DNA of 64,000 nt from Progne subis subis (GCA_022316685.1 JAKJHU010000023.1:7427192-7491191); one strand, 5' to 3'. Shown: positions 1 to 11,758, numbered from the stretch's first letter. A program made the numbers and translations. The notes: generated by a model from the letters alone, not told the origin.

Positions 1-2066
1 TGTCATGGTCATTCAAGGATAACAGATGGTTTGTTTCTATTTATCTAATGCTCATTAATAATTTACCTAGTTTTTCAGTAACTTTGACATGTGTAGACAA
101 AATGGGAAGTGGAAGGGAAGGAACTCCCTGGACAAATAGAGGCAGGCAACCTTCTGCAGATAATAAAGTGGTTTTTTACTTAATGCTATCAGTGAAGAAT
201 CTGGCAGAGTCATCCTGTGTAGATTTACTGGGAGATAAAAATAAGGAACTGAAGTTAAACGAAGTTAAATGAGTCAACCCAAAGCAGATGTGGAGTAGCT
301 GCAGTTCTGATCAGGCTGCTGGTGGGGGAGTGCTGCACATGGCCTGCTGAGGGGGGCAGATTTACCCTGAAGCCAACAAGTCCTTCACACTGCTCTGAAT
401 GTGCACTGTAAAAGATGTGAGAAATGAAACCATACACGATACAGGACAAACTACTGAGGCTATATTGTCTTATTCAACAGGATACTACTGTGTCTGTAAG
501 CTTCCTGCAGTGTTTTTATTAAATTCTGGAAGAGCTCAACTCTTTGACCAAATAGGAAAAGTGGATACATGGAGAAACTTCTGACATGGTAGCTTTGATA
601 ACACTGTTTGGAAATAATGCTGCTTTAACCAGGTTTCAACATGTGACTGACTCCTGATTTTGTGCTTTATTTTATCTATGCATGATTGATATCTCTAATT
701 CGTTTTGTAGTTTAGCTTTGTGTTTATTTCTACAACTGTGAGGAACATATTGCAAAGAAGTCTGTGGTTTTTTGACTTGTTTACTGACTTGGGTCCCCCC
801 CACCCCTTGGTCCTAAGATGAATGTCTTGTAGTCATGTAGATGAAATGTAGTCACTGTTTCAGTTGGTTTATCCCTTGTAGGATCCCATTTGCTCAAATC
901 ACTTTTTTAACTGATAATTTTACTTAAATAATTTTGGATTCTGTCATGATAAAACCTCTTGCATTCTAAAAAATGCACACAATGAATTTTATAAGAATTC
1001 ATGGCTTAGGTGCTAGAAGCATCTACTCTATCATACGATGTGACACATTGCTATGTAGACTTATCTTTGTGAATTACAGAGACTTGTGTGTATATACTCT
1101 TACCTAATTCAGCTTGTTTATTGTTTTAGCACAGAAGATTCTGTTGTGCTGGAATACAATGTTTAGTTGAGGGCAATGTATTGAAGTTAGTTTGGGTGTG
1201 AAGGCACAAGAAGAAGGCTTAAGTAGAAGAAAGGTCAATTTACTTGAATAACCTGGTGCCTTTCGTTATTGTGACTGAATTGTAGAAAACACATGTACAA
1301 AGAGTTAAGTACATTGCATTCTTTCTCGTGAGAGCACGGACTGATAACAGTTCTTGTTAAAATAACTGTTTACTTTAAATAGGTGTGTAAGCCTCTGTAG
1401 GAAAACAGTGACTTTCATTAGTAAAGTCTGTCACTGTTTGCATTGGAAGGGCAAGTTAAAAATGTGATTGTCTTAAGAGCTTCCTAGCTTTTAGTTTTAT
1501 ACTTTGAAAATACAAATGTGAATTGCCTTTATTTTGTTTAGCTTGAAATGGCATTTTCAGTTGTTCACATGTGAATTTTTATTTTTAATTGCTATCCAAA
1601 ATGCAATGGGTTTAATATGACTAGAGTCTTCCTTTTAAGTGTCAGAAATACTAAGTTGCTATGATTTTAGCATTTATATTGCTGATCCATTTAATTTCTG
1701 CATAAATTGATTGGAATACTTATTTTAAATTTGTGATGATTGAGTTCACAAGGTTAACAAAATCATGGGGCTAGTAAGAAGCAACACATTGCAAGGTTTC
1801 TATAAGCCTGCCTTAACTTTAAATATGTTTGAAGTCATTTTTTTGATGGATATGGATGGTCTTGAGGGCTGAACGTAACTGTCTCAACTCAGGTAACTGA
1901 TAGCAGGGGATAGGACTAAATCCAGCTGATCAATCACCTGCTGTGTAATGTTTACCTGTTTCCATCTTCTCTAGGGCCCCAGGCTGAAATGTTGAGTTTT
2001 CTTTAAATGAACTTAGTTGCTTTAAAAACAGAACCAAACCCTTAGATTACACTTTTGTGGCATTAA

Positions 2067-2690
2067 AGGCAGAGTTCTCAAAACTTGCTTGTTATGCATG
2101 AGAAGGTCTTTTTCTGCCATGTCTGTGAAATGGATAATGAGAGTTTTTTGAAGAAAATGATGAAAGATCATAACAAAGAGACCGATTTCTCATTGTTCAC
2201 CTTAGAAGACTGTGAATAGAGGGATTTCTTTAATTTCCTTGCTTTCCTGAAGGAAAGCTTTGCCCATACTGTGTTGAAACCCACCTCTTGCCTTTCTTTA
2301 AGCATCTGAACAATAATCTACAAAGTTTTTTGTGGAGAGCCCTCTAACAGACAGACTTCAGACTTGTATCCTGATGAATTTGAAAAAAAGATGTTTCTGC
2401 ACATAACTCTGACCCTTGACAGACTTCATTCCATTGCTGCAGAATTTGAAGATAAGAAGTTCTTCAGCCTCCTTACGAAGGAAAGAAAGAATAAAAGCCA
2501 TTTCAAGATCTTTGAAAGCCTAGTGACACTTGACTCCCTAACAGACCTTAAGGATAGCCATGAACATTTAAATGTGTTCTGTTTTGAGCTTTGTGAGCAT
2601 TATTTTTCAGTGTCAAGATCAGAGAAAACTCCTGTCATAACACCTGCCCCTTCCTTCCATGCCTGGTGGTTTTTGTTGGAGGGATTTTGA
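2067..2690 (+). pseudogene. Coding-like stretch split over two frames, possible degraded gene fragment
   Basis: Three consecutive open segments read like protein but do not share one uninterrupted frame. Segment A (2067-2219, ends TAG) contains a Cys-x2-Cys element (FFCHVCEMDNESF) followed by a lysine-rich stretch and a His. Segment B (about 2234-2347, another frame) contains KLCPYCVETHLLPFFKHL, a second Cys-x2-Cys with downstream His residues. Segment C (2310-2690, back in frame A) reads DEFEKKMFLHITLTLDRLHS and continues with charged, helix-like sequence for about 80 residues. Two zinc-finger-like CxxC elements followed by a helical region suggest a decayed gene or retrocopy rather than random sequence. 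I do not recognise the parent protein. It could also be chance in a 3' UTR. Confidence 0.3.
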
Positions 2691-3322
2691 GTAGGTATTT
2701 AGACACATGGTTTAATAGCCTGCCACTTTTAATGCAGTTTTCTTCTGTTCACTGTTCATTGCTCTGAAATTTGTCTAAGTAGTCTAAATCTCATGTTGTC
2801 GTTTTAATATTTCATTTTCTGTAAATACTGTAGTAGATGGCTTTCATTTTGTGACTGGCTTCTCACATCTTTAGTATTGAGGGGAAGAGGCAGTGGAAAC
2901 AGTTGTTTGAGTATGTTCTTCAAGGAATAAAAAAAGCCTCATTGTTTTGTTTTAAGAATAGCAAGAATTTTTTACTCCCAGTTGAATGAGGGGAACTAAT
3001 GTCCACTTCTAAGGAATAGATTGTTGATGTTATTTATACTGTAGTTTCTCAAAGACTGTCTAATGTGTGTATGTGCACATGTATGTGCACATGGAAACAC
3101 ACTGTTAGAGAAGCCTTTAATGTAATTATTTTTAAGTGTGGATAAGAAATGACACTTTTAAACTACTGAAGCTGGAGTCAAATGCAAATGCAGTTTAAGT
3201 CTGTAGTCTGAGTCCACAACGGTGCTTTTGACAATGTTACCCCGTATCTAAAAGCCTCGGTCATAAGGATATATAGTAAGATGTAGGTATGTTTATATGT
3301 ATGTTTAACATAGTTTATATAA

Positions 3323-3356
3323 AATAAATGTAAATTTTGTTTCTACGGACAATAAA
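3323..3356 (+). promoter_or_regulatory. Paired AATAAA polyadenylation hexamers
   Basis: Two perfect AATAAA hexamers lie 28 bp apart (3323-3328 and 3351-3356), followed within 100 bp by T-rich and GT-containing sequence. This would fit the 3' end of a + strand transcript arriving from the left. A lone AATAAA also occurs at 2926-2931. In AT-rich DNA such hexamers occur by chance, so this is only a candidate cleavage region. Confidence 0.3.
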
Positions 3357-4470
3357 TGTTTTCATGAAATTTTTACTTATAAATAATTCAGTGATTTGAT
3401 TTAGTAGTTATTAATGGTTGTAATTTTCAGGGTAAAAAAAGCTTTTTTTTTTAAATCTCTTGTGCAAGGAGTGGAAAAGTACAAAATGTTATATTTTGTT
3501 AGTGGCGGTTTTCTGTTTTCATATGCAAATTAACTACCTGAGGTTAGAACAAGCTGGTTTTGCTTGTTCTTTCATTAATAGCCAAGGTGCTCGTGCATCT
3601 ATATATGTTACCTATACTTTATCTTTAATACCAGAAATTTTATTTATTTGTTTATTAGTCGGCGATTATCCTGTGCTGCTCTTGTAGGTTTTTTCCCCAA
3701 GGGTCTTTACCTGGGGAAAGGCGTGCCTGTGCAGAAGCCTTCCCACTCTCCTTCCGTGCCTTTCTGTCCAGACATGTCACTGATCTGTGCACACTGTTAC
3801 TGTAAGTAGGGGTTTCGCATCTTCCCGCAGTAGGAACAATCCATGCTCCTGCGCGATGCTGCTCTTTTTAGCGAAACATCGACACTACCCCAAAGGCACT
3901 CTTCATCCTCCCTTTTTGTCCTTCCTTCCTTCCCTGCTCCGAACCCCAAACCAGTAGCGGTGTGTGCGGGAAAGGTGGGCCGGGCAGAGCCGAGGGGCCG
4001 TGCGGCGCTGCCGGTACCTATCCCCGTCACTCGGGAAGCAGAGCCCCGGGGCAGGGCCGGGCACGGCTGCCTGGAGTCGTGCGCGGCCGGGGCAGGTGCG
4101 GAGCAGGAAAGCGCGGTTCGGTGCCCGTCCCGCCGCCCGGGAGCGCTCTCCATCCTCCCCCAGCGCCCAGCGAGGACGCGCCCCGTCCCCTCCCTGTGCC
4201 CGAGGAGTCCTGCCCCGAGAGGGAGGGAGTCACCCCGCTCCCCGGCGAGGCTCCGCTCTCGGCCGACCCTGCCCCCGCCGGGACCGCGGCGCGGCCCCGC
4301 TTCCTGCCGCCCTCCCCGCCCTCCTCTCCCGCCGGCCCGAGGCGGCGCAGCGGCTCTGGCGCAGTCTCGCGACACTTCCCGCAGCGCGGAGCCGGAGCCG
4401 CCGCTCGCCCCGGCAGCAAGCAGCGGCAGCCGCGGCGGTCGCTGCCCGCGCTTGGGAGCCCGAGCCGCTC

Positions 4471-4502
4471 CCGCCCCGCCGCGCTCATCCGCCCGCCCCT
4501 CC
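4471..4502 (+). promoter_or_regulatory. SH3KBP1: Pair of GC boxes (Sp1/KLF-type)
   Basis: CCGCCCCGCC at 4471-4480 and CCGCCCCTCCC around 4491-4502 are classical GC-box sequences. They lie about 350-390 bp upstream of the SH3KBP1 ATG, inside the CpG island. No CCAAT box was noticed beside them. Use as Sp1-family sites is inferred from sequence only. Confidence 0.4.
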
Positions 4503-4624
4503 CGCGGCTCGGCGCCACCGGCTCGTTCGGGCGCTTTCGCCTTGGGCTGCTTTTCCCGGCGCCGGCGGGGACCCGGGTGGCTGCAGGAGCTGAAGGCTGA
4601 GCCCCTTCTCTCGCCTGATTTCTG

Positions 4625-4630
4625 TATATT
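4625..4630 (+). promoter_or_regulatory. SH3KBP1: Weak TATA-like element
   Basis: TATATT sits in a short AT island (about 4618-4640) within otherwise CpG-dense DNA. If used, transcription would start near 4650-4660, giving a 5' UTR of about 200 nt. CpG-island promoters usually have dispersed starts, so this is a weak candidate. Confidence 0.22.
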
Positions 4631-4676
4631 TCCTTTTTCTCACACGCGCCGAGGGAGCCGCGGCGCAGGACGCAGG

Positions 4677-4703
4677 ATGCAGCCCGGCTGCGGCGGGTGC
4701 TGA
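4677..4703 (+). other. Short upstream ORF in the putative SH3KBP1 5' leader
   Basis: An ATG at 4677-4679 opens an 8-codon frame (MQPGCGGC) that stops at TGA 4701-4703, 155 nt before the main ATG. Its context is AGGATGC, with A at -3 but no G at +4. It would be in the mRNA only if transcription starts upstream of 4677, for example from the TATA-like element at 4625. It could then modestly reduce initiation at the main ATG. Confidence 0.3.
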
Positions 4704-4858
4704 GCGCGGCGGCCGCCGGAGGAGGGAGCGGCTCTGTCAGCGCCTCCGCTCCCCGCGGCGGCGGCTCGGGCGGTCCCTCGCCCCCTGCCTTCGCCGTGGC
4801 CACCCGCCCTAAACTTTCAGCCTGTTGTCGCTGCCAGGCGAAGCCCAGCTCGACATAA

Positions 4859-4862
4859 ATGG
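4859..4862 (+). CDS. SH3KBP1: SH3KBP1 (CIN85) coding exon 1, start codon plus one base
   Basis: The coding part of exon 1 is ATG followed by a single G, then an intron beginning GTGAGT at 4863. Joined to exon 2 (27678), the split codon becomes GTG, giving [10 protein letters not shown], the expected N-terminus of CIN85. An in-frame TAA at 4856-4858 directly precedes the ATG, so translation cannot begin further upstream in this frame. The context has T at -3 and G at +4, which is not optimal. The exon also carries a 5' UTR inside the CpG island; its start is not determined. SH3KBP1 encodes a cytoplasmic adaptor with three SH3 domains, a proline-rich region and a C-terminal coiled coil. It binds Cbl proteins and links them to endophilins during receptor endocytosis. 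Confidence 0.9.
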
Positions 4863-4868
4863 GTGAGT
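4863..4868 (+). other. SH3KBP1: Intron 1 splice donor
   Basis: GTGAGT follows ATG G directly and is a strong match to the U1 donor consensus. It leaves phase 1, matching the acceptor at 27676-27677, where exon 2 starts with TG to complete the valine codon. Confidence 0.88.
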
Positions 4869-5578
4869 TCAGGCCGCCGAGGTGGCGGTGCCGGAGGCCG
4901 GGGCTCCTTTGCTAGCCGGTGGGGTGCATGTGCCGCTGAGGGCGGTGGGAGGGAGGCGGCCGCCACTGGCCTCCGCTCCTCCGCCTCACGGCTTTTAACT
5001 TCTCCTCCCCTCCCCCGGCCGAGGCAATAATTGTTTTCATGTGACAGGCGGAGAGATCGGGGTTGGCGGCGGCGGGGCGACGGCCGGGTGCCCCTCGGGG
5101 CTGCCGCTGTGGGTGCTCCCGAGCGGGGCTGACACGGTTACGAACCCTCCCGTGTATCGGCTGCCCGGCCTCGGTGCCTTCCCGCCGGGCTCAGCCCTCC
5201 TCGGGCTGTCTGGGGTGTGGTGGCACCGGGCCGGGCGGAGAGAAGAGACGACCGTGCCGGGCGCGCAGGTTGCGCTCCGAGGGGCTGCGGCGGGGAGAGC
5301 TCCGAGGGCGCGGGCGGCCGAGGGGGGATGCACCGCCCGTCACTGCCCCGCACCTCCCCTCACTGTCCCGCCGGGCGGGGGCGGCCGCCGGGGCCGCTGC
5401 GCGGGGTCGTTGGAGCCGCGGAGCGGGGCGCGACTCGGGTGGCGCTCGGCTGCCGCTGCCCGTGAGGTGTCACCCGCGGACTTCGGGAAGAGGCTGCGCC
5501 TGGATGGCCGGGCTGGGCAGCGCCCGTTACCTGTGCGGGAGGCAGGGAGGGAGGACGGGGATGAATTGTCCCATTATG

Positions 5579-5593
5579 CGGCGGCGGCGGCGG
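5579..5593 (+). repeat. (GCG)5 trinucleotide run
   Basis: Five tandem GCG units lie in the 3' part of the CpG island, inside intron 1. Short CGG-type runs are common in such islands, and this one is not expanded. Confidence 0.7.
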
Positions 5594-7809
5594 TGCCAGG
5601 CGCGGGCTGGCTGAGCGATGCGCCCGCGGCGTCGCTGGAGTGCGGCTGCCCGAGGCTCTCTCTGCCCAGCGCGGTGCCCGGCGGAAGATGACGGACGGGC
5701 GGGAACAAAAGAAGCGGCAGCTGTCCGTGGACAGCCTTGGTGCGCACACCGGCCGGCGTCTGGAGACAGCGGCGAGCGGTGCTCCGGAACAGCGGCTTTT
5801 GGACGTCCCCAGGCCCCCGCTGCCCGCTTCGCTCACGGCGGCGGAAATGCGGTCGGACTGTGGGGGAACCTAAGAGCAGCATCACCGAAACGACTGAATG
5901 TAATGCGTTATGCGGGAAGACATTTTACACAATTTCACCTGTTGTAATCCAGTGACGTTGGGAATATAGTAGGAAATAAATCGTCCCTTTGTTCTTTGAG
6001 AAATTTAGTTTGCGGGGTGCTGTGGGAGCGATGCACAGCTGCTCTACCCCCCGTACATTACCAGATTAAGCACAAGCATTTTGCTATGGACTTCCAGTTA
6101 GCGCTCCCGTTTGGGCTCAGATGGATCCTGCCGAGCCCCGGCGCTGTGCTGACAGCAGGCCGGCACCCCCGGCTGCCACACTTCCCTGGGCATTGGAGGA
6201 GTTCTGGTAGCGCTGGTTTGCCGGCTCGCTGGCACAGCTCTCAACTTCTGCCTTCTGCCGCAACAGATAAGATTTTAAACGTAGTAGTGTATTGAGAGGT
6301 TGGGGTTGTAACTGCTGAACAGAGCAGAATCCGTACGCAGTAGGGCATGCCATAGGAAATACTTTTTTTAAAAAAATTGGTTTTGGTTTCTTATCCTCTT
6401 CCCGCACATTTATTTCTCAGTAACTTTGTATTGTGAGGCAATAAGAATTTTCTGATTTCCATTTACTCCATAGTCCAAATATTAGCCTTCATGGTTAAAA
6501 AGATTAAGTAAAGCAATAAAGAACCAACAAAGTAATTTACATTGATAGAGCTCTAGGAGGGTTTTTAATACAGTAACTTGGTAGTAAAGGCCATCTTTAT
6601 TCTTTTTACCCACCCACCCCTCTCCTGGGCAGTAAATCTTACACATCTGGCTTCTTTAAAGCTCATTTGGATGATGACTTTTCCAAATCTTCATGATTCA
6701 GTCATACTTTGCTTTGCAAAATGGGAGTGGAGGGAAGGCAGATACGATTTAATTGTTGTTTGTATCTTTAAATGGTAAGTCATTCTTACAGTTTACAAAC
6801 AAATAGAAAAATTGTGCAAGGAGGTGAAGATATGCATAGTATGAAAGTAAAATCCTTCTAGGAGATATCAAATGAAAGCAGTTTTATTTAAAACATTTTT
6901 AACATAGTTTGCATTTTTGTAAGGTATCTCAGATGCAGAAGAGAATTCTTTGTGTACTACACTGTTACGATTCCTAATGTTTTATTTTTAGGTTACTTAT
7001 ATGCCTTCTTATATTAACCATTTCTATTTTCTGTGTGTCACTGCAGGGTGTTTTTAGCCCAGCCCTGTGCATGTGTGTATGGGTGTATGTTATACATACC
7101 TGTGTACTGAGATTCAGTGCTTTTTTACAGCACACACCCCAAACCTTACACTAAATACTACATGTAATTGATGTTTTACGAGCTCTTCTGTGGTATTATA
7201 GGCAGAGTACATTAAAATTAATTAATTTACGCTTGGAATGGACTTATCAGGAGAGTTGAGCGAAATAATGGTGCTACTTCTCTACAACATAGAAAGGGGG
7301 AGGATAAGGCAGAGATCTTAAAGGCAACCATGAACACAGTGAAATAGGCTCCATCCCCCTCCTGAAATGTTTGAGAAATAAAGATGTGGTGTTTTGTGGG
7401 GACTTGTGCGTGGTGTGTGTTGTTTGTTTGTTGTTGCTTTTGGGTTTGCTTTGTTCTGTTTTTATTTTGAAACTACTTAGACTGGCGTGTGGTCAGGGAA
7501 TGCCGTCTCAAGTGCAAGAGCATGGGGTGCCCACACATCAGACTGTCCTCCTGAAGCTGAAGGTGCAGAAAACAAAGTAGATGCGGGGAAACCTGGTTTG
7601 AAATGTGCTGCTTATCAGATTTAGAAAATGCAAGATTAGAAGTGTGATTCCACCATCGTGAAGCAGCTGTGCAGCTCCTTCTGTCAGTTGAGACACACCT
7701 CCCAACTTCTACAGTAAATGAAGGAAAATCCTTTCTTCTGCTGTGCAGTCTTTACTGATGTTCAAAGCACAGCCAGTTTAGTGCATTAAATGAGGTGTGG
7801 GTCCTTGCA

Positions 7810-7829
7810 ATGAAGCTATGCAGCTTCAT
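7810..7829. repeat. Perfect 8-bp inverted repeat
   Basis: ATGAAGCT, a 4-nt spacer ATGC, then AGCTTCAT form a perfect 8-bp stem with a 4-nt loop in intron 1. No flanking pairing extends it, so it is too short to call an RNA gene. Confidence 0.5.
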
Positions 7830-10800
7830 CACAGTGCTTAAACACTTCCTTCGTCAATATTTTTTCATCTAAATGTTTTTCAAGGTGTTGTTAAAGCTCT
7901 GCTGTTTGGAAAAGGGAAGAGAGGAAGTGCTGCTTTTGTTCGTGTGAAATCCCATTGATCACCTCTGCAGCCACCATAGTTGGGAGTTTGGATCCACAGT
8001 CTTGTGCTCTTTGAACCTGTTAGATTACTTGCACTGGCAGACAGCTGCTGTCTCTGTGGTTTTACATAATTGGTTGAGAAAGGTGCTTTTCTGTGGAGTA
8101 CTGCAGCTAGTTTGTACACACCAAAGGAATCTTTCACCAAGAGGCAGTGCAATCAAAAGAATGCAATCTCAGTATGTGAGAGTGTGATTATTCTCTACTA
8201 GCTGTGATGCCTTTTTCTGTTTTTGCCTTTCTTAATTTTTTTTTTTTCTAAATTCTCCTCTGTCCCCTGCCCTCGACTTTTCCTCCCTCCGCTGTTTCTC
8301 TTTACACGTTCCAGAGATGCTGCTTCCTCTGCCTTCCTCTCTCTTATCGCAGCATCAACAGAGGGAGTGCTCTGAGCACATTTCCTGCCTGTGGGGCCAG
8401 GCTGACCTCCAGCACCAGAGCTGTGCCTGCATCCAAACTTCTGCTTGGCCCTGGGTGACACCTGGAGAGTGCTCACTGCAGCAAGAGCCCTGGGGAGTGC
8501 AGCTGGTGAGCTCCAGCAGCTCTGTGCTCCCATCTAAAAGGACCAATTTTTGAGGCCTGAGCTTAGCAGAAGTTGTACACATCACTCATAGAAGATGGTA
8601 GGTGTGCTTGTGGTTGCCTTTCCAAAATGGTGGAGATATTGGAGCCTTTCAGGAAAACAGCTGTAATGTTTTTAAAATAGAAATGGTGTTTGTCATTCCA
8701 GTCATCCTTGGAGGTAGTTGAACAGTTTCAGCTGAATAAGGAAAAGTAATAAGAAAGATGATTAGCATGACTTTTTTTTCACTTGGATTTCTTTTTTAAA
8801 ATAAGGTTTTAAGCAACTGTAAAATGGCTTCACAGTGAAAATTTTGTGTAAAAATCCTTCCAACTTTGTAAAAAGTCTTTATTCTCCTCATAAGGGTTGT
8901 TACTCATTATAATTCTTTTGTGGTCATTTGGTAGGTTTGTTTCTCACAAGAAGACAGCTACATTAGAGCTGTTCAGGATCATATGTCCATAATGTTTAGT
9001 GACATTGTACAGCCCGTGGACAGGCTTATGGTCTGAGTTTCAGTGGAGTTTTCATAAACTAATAAAATATTTTCAGTGACCTATGTAAAGTTTCATTTAA
9101 AAGTAACTGGCATGAAGCTTTCTTTTCCTAGAAGTCAAGAGATGGTGACATTCCTGTCATAAAAGGTTGTCAGAGCTGCCTTCTATATGGATCAAGATAG
9201 GGATTGGAAATCAAGAAATATAAAAGATGTAAATATGTGTGTATATGCAAAATATTATGAAAATAATTTCTGATTGTGGCATCTCTTCTGCTTGCTCCTT
9301 TGCAGTAGCTCTTCCTTCCTCAGACTCCATTAGAGTTGCTTTTTAATGTTAACTATTGCATTTTAGATCAGGAAATGTGATAATGAACATAATACTTAAA
9401 ATAGGTGGTTTCTATAAAAGGCAGAATTCTTGCTTGTTTTTGTGCTAATCAAAGATTCATATTTAGAAAATTACAGTAGACCTGCTAGAAAATTGGGTTT
9501 TTTTCTGCTTGGGTTTAAGGAAGCGATGTAATGAGCATGTAACAATAACAATGTAATGTAATAAAACACTTTATTGAGAAGCAGTTTTCTTTTGATATGA
9601 ATGTTGAGTGCATACATTATTTCTGTTTAAACTGCTACTAATGTAATATATACAATTTATCACAATTTATCTCCGATGTTATTAAGATTGCTTATTTTGT
9701 AAATGCCTATTCACTGGATGTTAGAGGGACTTTAAGAATATTGCTGGCATATCAGAATTTGTATAGGAGGTTAATGTTGACCTTGTAGATGGTGCACTGA
9801 CTCCTGCTTATAGGGGAAGGGTCACATGTGTTAGGAGGAGAAAAAGGAGAGCTTGGAAATGTGAAATAAGCAGCTGAAATTTCAGGTCTGATGTGTTAGA
9901 GGTCACTGACCTGCTGCAAGCAGGTTAGCCCTGATGAGATCAAAGGAGTGAAAACAGCTGCAGAGATGGTATCTGTTGTTTTGCTCTGATCCTGCTGGTA
10001 TAGAGCAAGCTTATAAAAAATGATGATGGATTTTGTACGGTTCCTCTCTGTGTGGTTTTTGAAATCCTGGACCAGGGAGCGGATGTTTTCCCTTGATGCA
10101 AAAGCAGGAAGTAGCTGCAGGGCATATCTACATTCTGTACACTGAGGAATGATGAAAGAATATATCAGGGGGAGGGGAATGAGAGAGGAGGTGAATATCA
10201 AGATTCAGTAATTCAGCTAATGTAAAAGTAATTGCTGACAGTCTGCTTCACACTGAGAGGAAACACAATAAAAGCTTGAAGCCCCCATGTGTGAGAGAAT
10301 ATGCAAATACAGCAGTTCAGTAGTCATGGATTGTATTATCAAATGAAGTTGTCTTTCCCTTCCTTTTTATTATTGATAACTGAGAAGCATCAGGAGATAG
10401 CAACTCTTGAAAATGCAGTGGTAAATCCACATAAAAGCTGTGTGGTGAGGTGTCTGTTGCAAGGTCTTGGCTCTGCTTCGTTCCTGACATAACTTTGCCT
10501 TAGAGAACGGAGTATCCTGCAAGACAAGCCGTGGAAGGGGAAAGGATGTCTTTGTTCCCAGTCTTAGAGCAGTTTGTATTACAGTGGGAGTGTTGCTGAG
10601 GATTTGTGCTTCTGATTTAGTATGAAGAATTGTGCAGAGTTGTGGAACAGAAATTATGTCTGTGCTGAAAAAAATTCTCTTTAGTAACAAAGATAATGTA
10701 TTACAGAAAGCTGAGCATTTATACAAGGAAAATATCCCTAACTTCTGATTAATCTGTAGTGTCAGTGTAAAGAGGTGTTTTTTGAACTCTGCCTTTGAAT

Positions 10801-11036
10801 TTCATTAGGAGTATTGTACAGAAGGAAAAAGTTCCTCTTCATCTCATTCTCTGTCTTCCACGCTGTGCAGCTAAATCACTTCTGACAATTGAAACCTGCT
10901 CACACCAAAACCAGTGTAAGTCTATTCATTTATTTGAAGATCAGAGTCAGCATTGGTGCATGGCTCCCCCAGGGGAGCTGATGTTTTTTTGAAAATGTCA
11001 ATATAGATTCATTGCATGTGTTGCAAGTCAAGGCCC

Positions 11037-11097
11037 AATTAGACTAGATCTAGATCTTTAAAGGTCTCTCCCAACTCAAAGCATTCAAAATGATCTG
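11037..11097 (+). mobile_element. CR1-type 3' end fragment
   Basis: The sequence around 11043-11090 contains GACTAGATCTAGATCTTTAA, then an AGGTCTCTCCCAACTC-like stretch and a degenerate ATTC-containing tail. This resembles the common CR1 3' end (GACTAGATGATCTTTAAAGG ... CCTTCCAAC ... ATTCTATGA). It is short and diverged; orientation is +. Confidence 0.5.
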
Positions 11098-11200
11098 TCA
11101 ATATTTAATTAGCTTTCAGTGGTCACACTGCTTGCATTTAAAAATTAAGTGGTTTATGTCCCACAGGTAATTTGTAATTAATGAATTTGTGACTTACATT

Positions 11201-11264
11201 AAAAAAAAACAACCAAAACCAACTCACCTAAAACAAGCAAACAAAAAACCCACCCCTGCAAAAT
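11201..11264 (+). repeat. A/C-rich low-complexity tract
   Basis: A run of nine A is followed by A/C-only sequence with almost no G or T, a typical low-complexity tract. It is one of only two such A/C tracts on the + strand of the window (the other is about 53880-53930). T/G tracts are far more frequent. Confidence 0.7.
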
Positions 11265-11741
11265 AGGAATCCTCCTAACATGTTGTGTTCTCTACTTGTA
11301 ATTTCCAGGAATTTGCTTGTTGCCTTAAAAAGCAACATGTTGGTGCTTTTTATTGATAAGAAGGTCTCAAAACAAACACACACAAAAGTCACTTCAGGGT
11401 GTTTTTCTGCTTGTTATAGGTTTTGTGGGAAGAAGTTTTTGGAGGTCAGTGCAACTGCTGGTGCTGTATGAACCTCTTGTGTCAGCCTGGCTCTCTTTGT
11501 ATGTGGCCCTGTCGTTCCCCATGAGCTGGATTTGTAAAGGTTTTCATTAAAGGTAGCAGCAGGATCACAGTATAAGTGTACACGTACAGAACTTCTCATT
11601 TTTGAGGCAATTGTAAAGCCATTCTTTAAGAACTTTCATGTCAGGTTTAAGTTAAGTATGTTCTCTCTCTGTGGTTGCCGATTTGTCCTCACCACTGGCA
11701 AAAAAAACATTTTTCATACTCTGGCAACTTGGCAGAGTGGA

Positions 11742-11758
11742 TTTTTTTTTTTTTTTTT
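11742..11758 (+). repeat. Poly-T run (T17)
   Basis: Uninterrupted homopolymer of 17 T within intron 1. Confidence 0.8.

Larger units (their letters stand above)
1..3850. other. AT-rich flank upstream of the SH3KBP1 CpG island
   Basis: No complete gene is recognisable here. The sequence is AT-rich and noticeably T-rich on the + strand. It contains three canonical AATAAA hexamers (2926-2931, 3323-3328, 3351-3356) and a broken coding-like stretch at 2067-2690, listed separately. In human the gene upstream of SH3KBP1 is BCLAF3 (CXorf23), in tandem on the same strand with its 3' end facing the SH3KBP1 promoter. If that order holds in this genome, part of this interval could be BCLAF3 3' UTR or downstream flank. 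That is inference from synteny; I cannot recognise BCLAF3 coding sequence. Confidence 0.5.
3850..5900 (+). promoter_or_regulatory. SH3KBP1: CpG island covering the SH3KBP1 promoter and exon 1
   Basis: Base composition changes abruptly from AT-rich to very GC- and CpG-rich at about 3950 and returns to AT-rich by about 5900. CpG dinucleotides are dense throughout, including long runs of CGG, GCG and CCG. The island surrounds exon 1, whose coding part is at 4859-4862, so it is the expected housekeeping-type promoter of a broadly expressed adaptor gene. GC boxes occur at 4471-4480 and 4491-4502, and a weak TATA-like TATATT at 4625-4630. Several long open frames on both strands here (for example 3843-4703 + and 4027-4803 -) are composition artefacts. 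Island edges are visual estimates. Confidence 0.88.

Noticed and set aside
3843..4803. Long open frames on both strands in the CpG island (for example 286 codons at 3843-4703 + and 258 codons at 4027-4803 -)
   Set aside because: GC-rich DNA lacks stop codons by composition. The translations are low-complexity Pro/Arg/Ala/Gly with no domain, and they overlap the promoter and 5' UTR of SH3KBP1.
5037..5955. Several further open frames downstream of exon 1 (for example 5041-5691 + and 5360-5836 -)
   Set aside because: Same CpG-island composition effect inside intron 1. No recognisable domains or consistent splice context.
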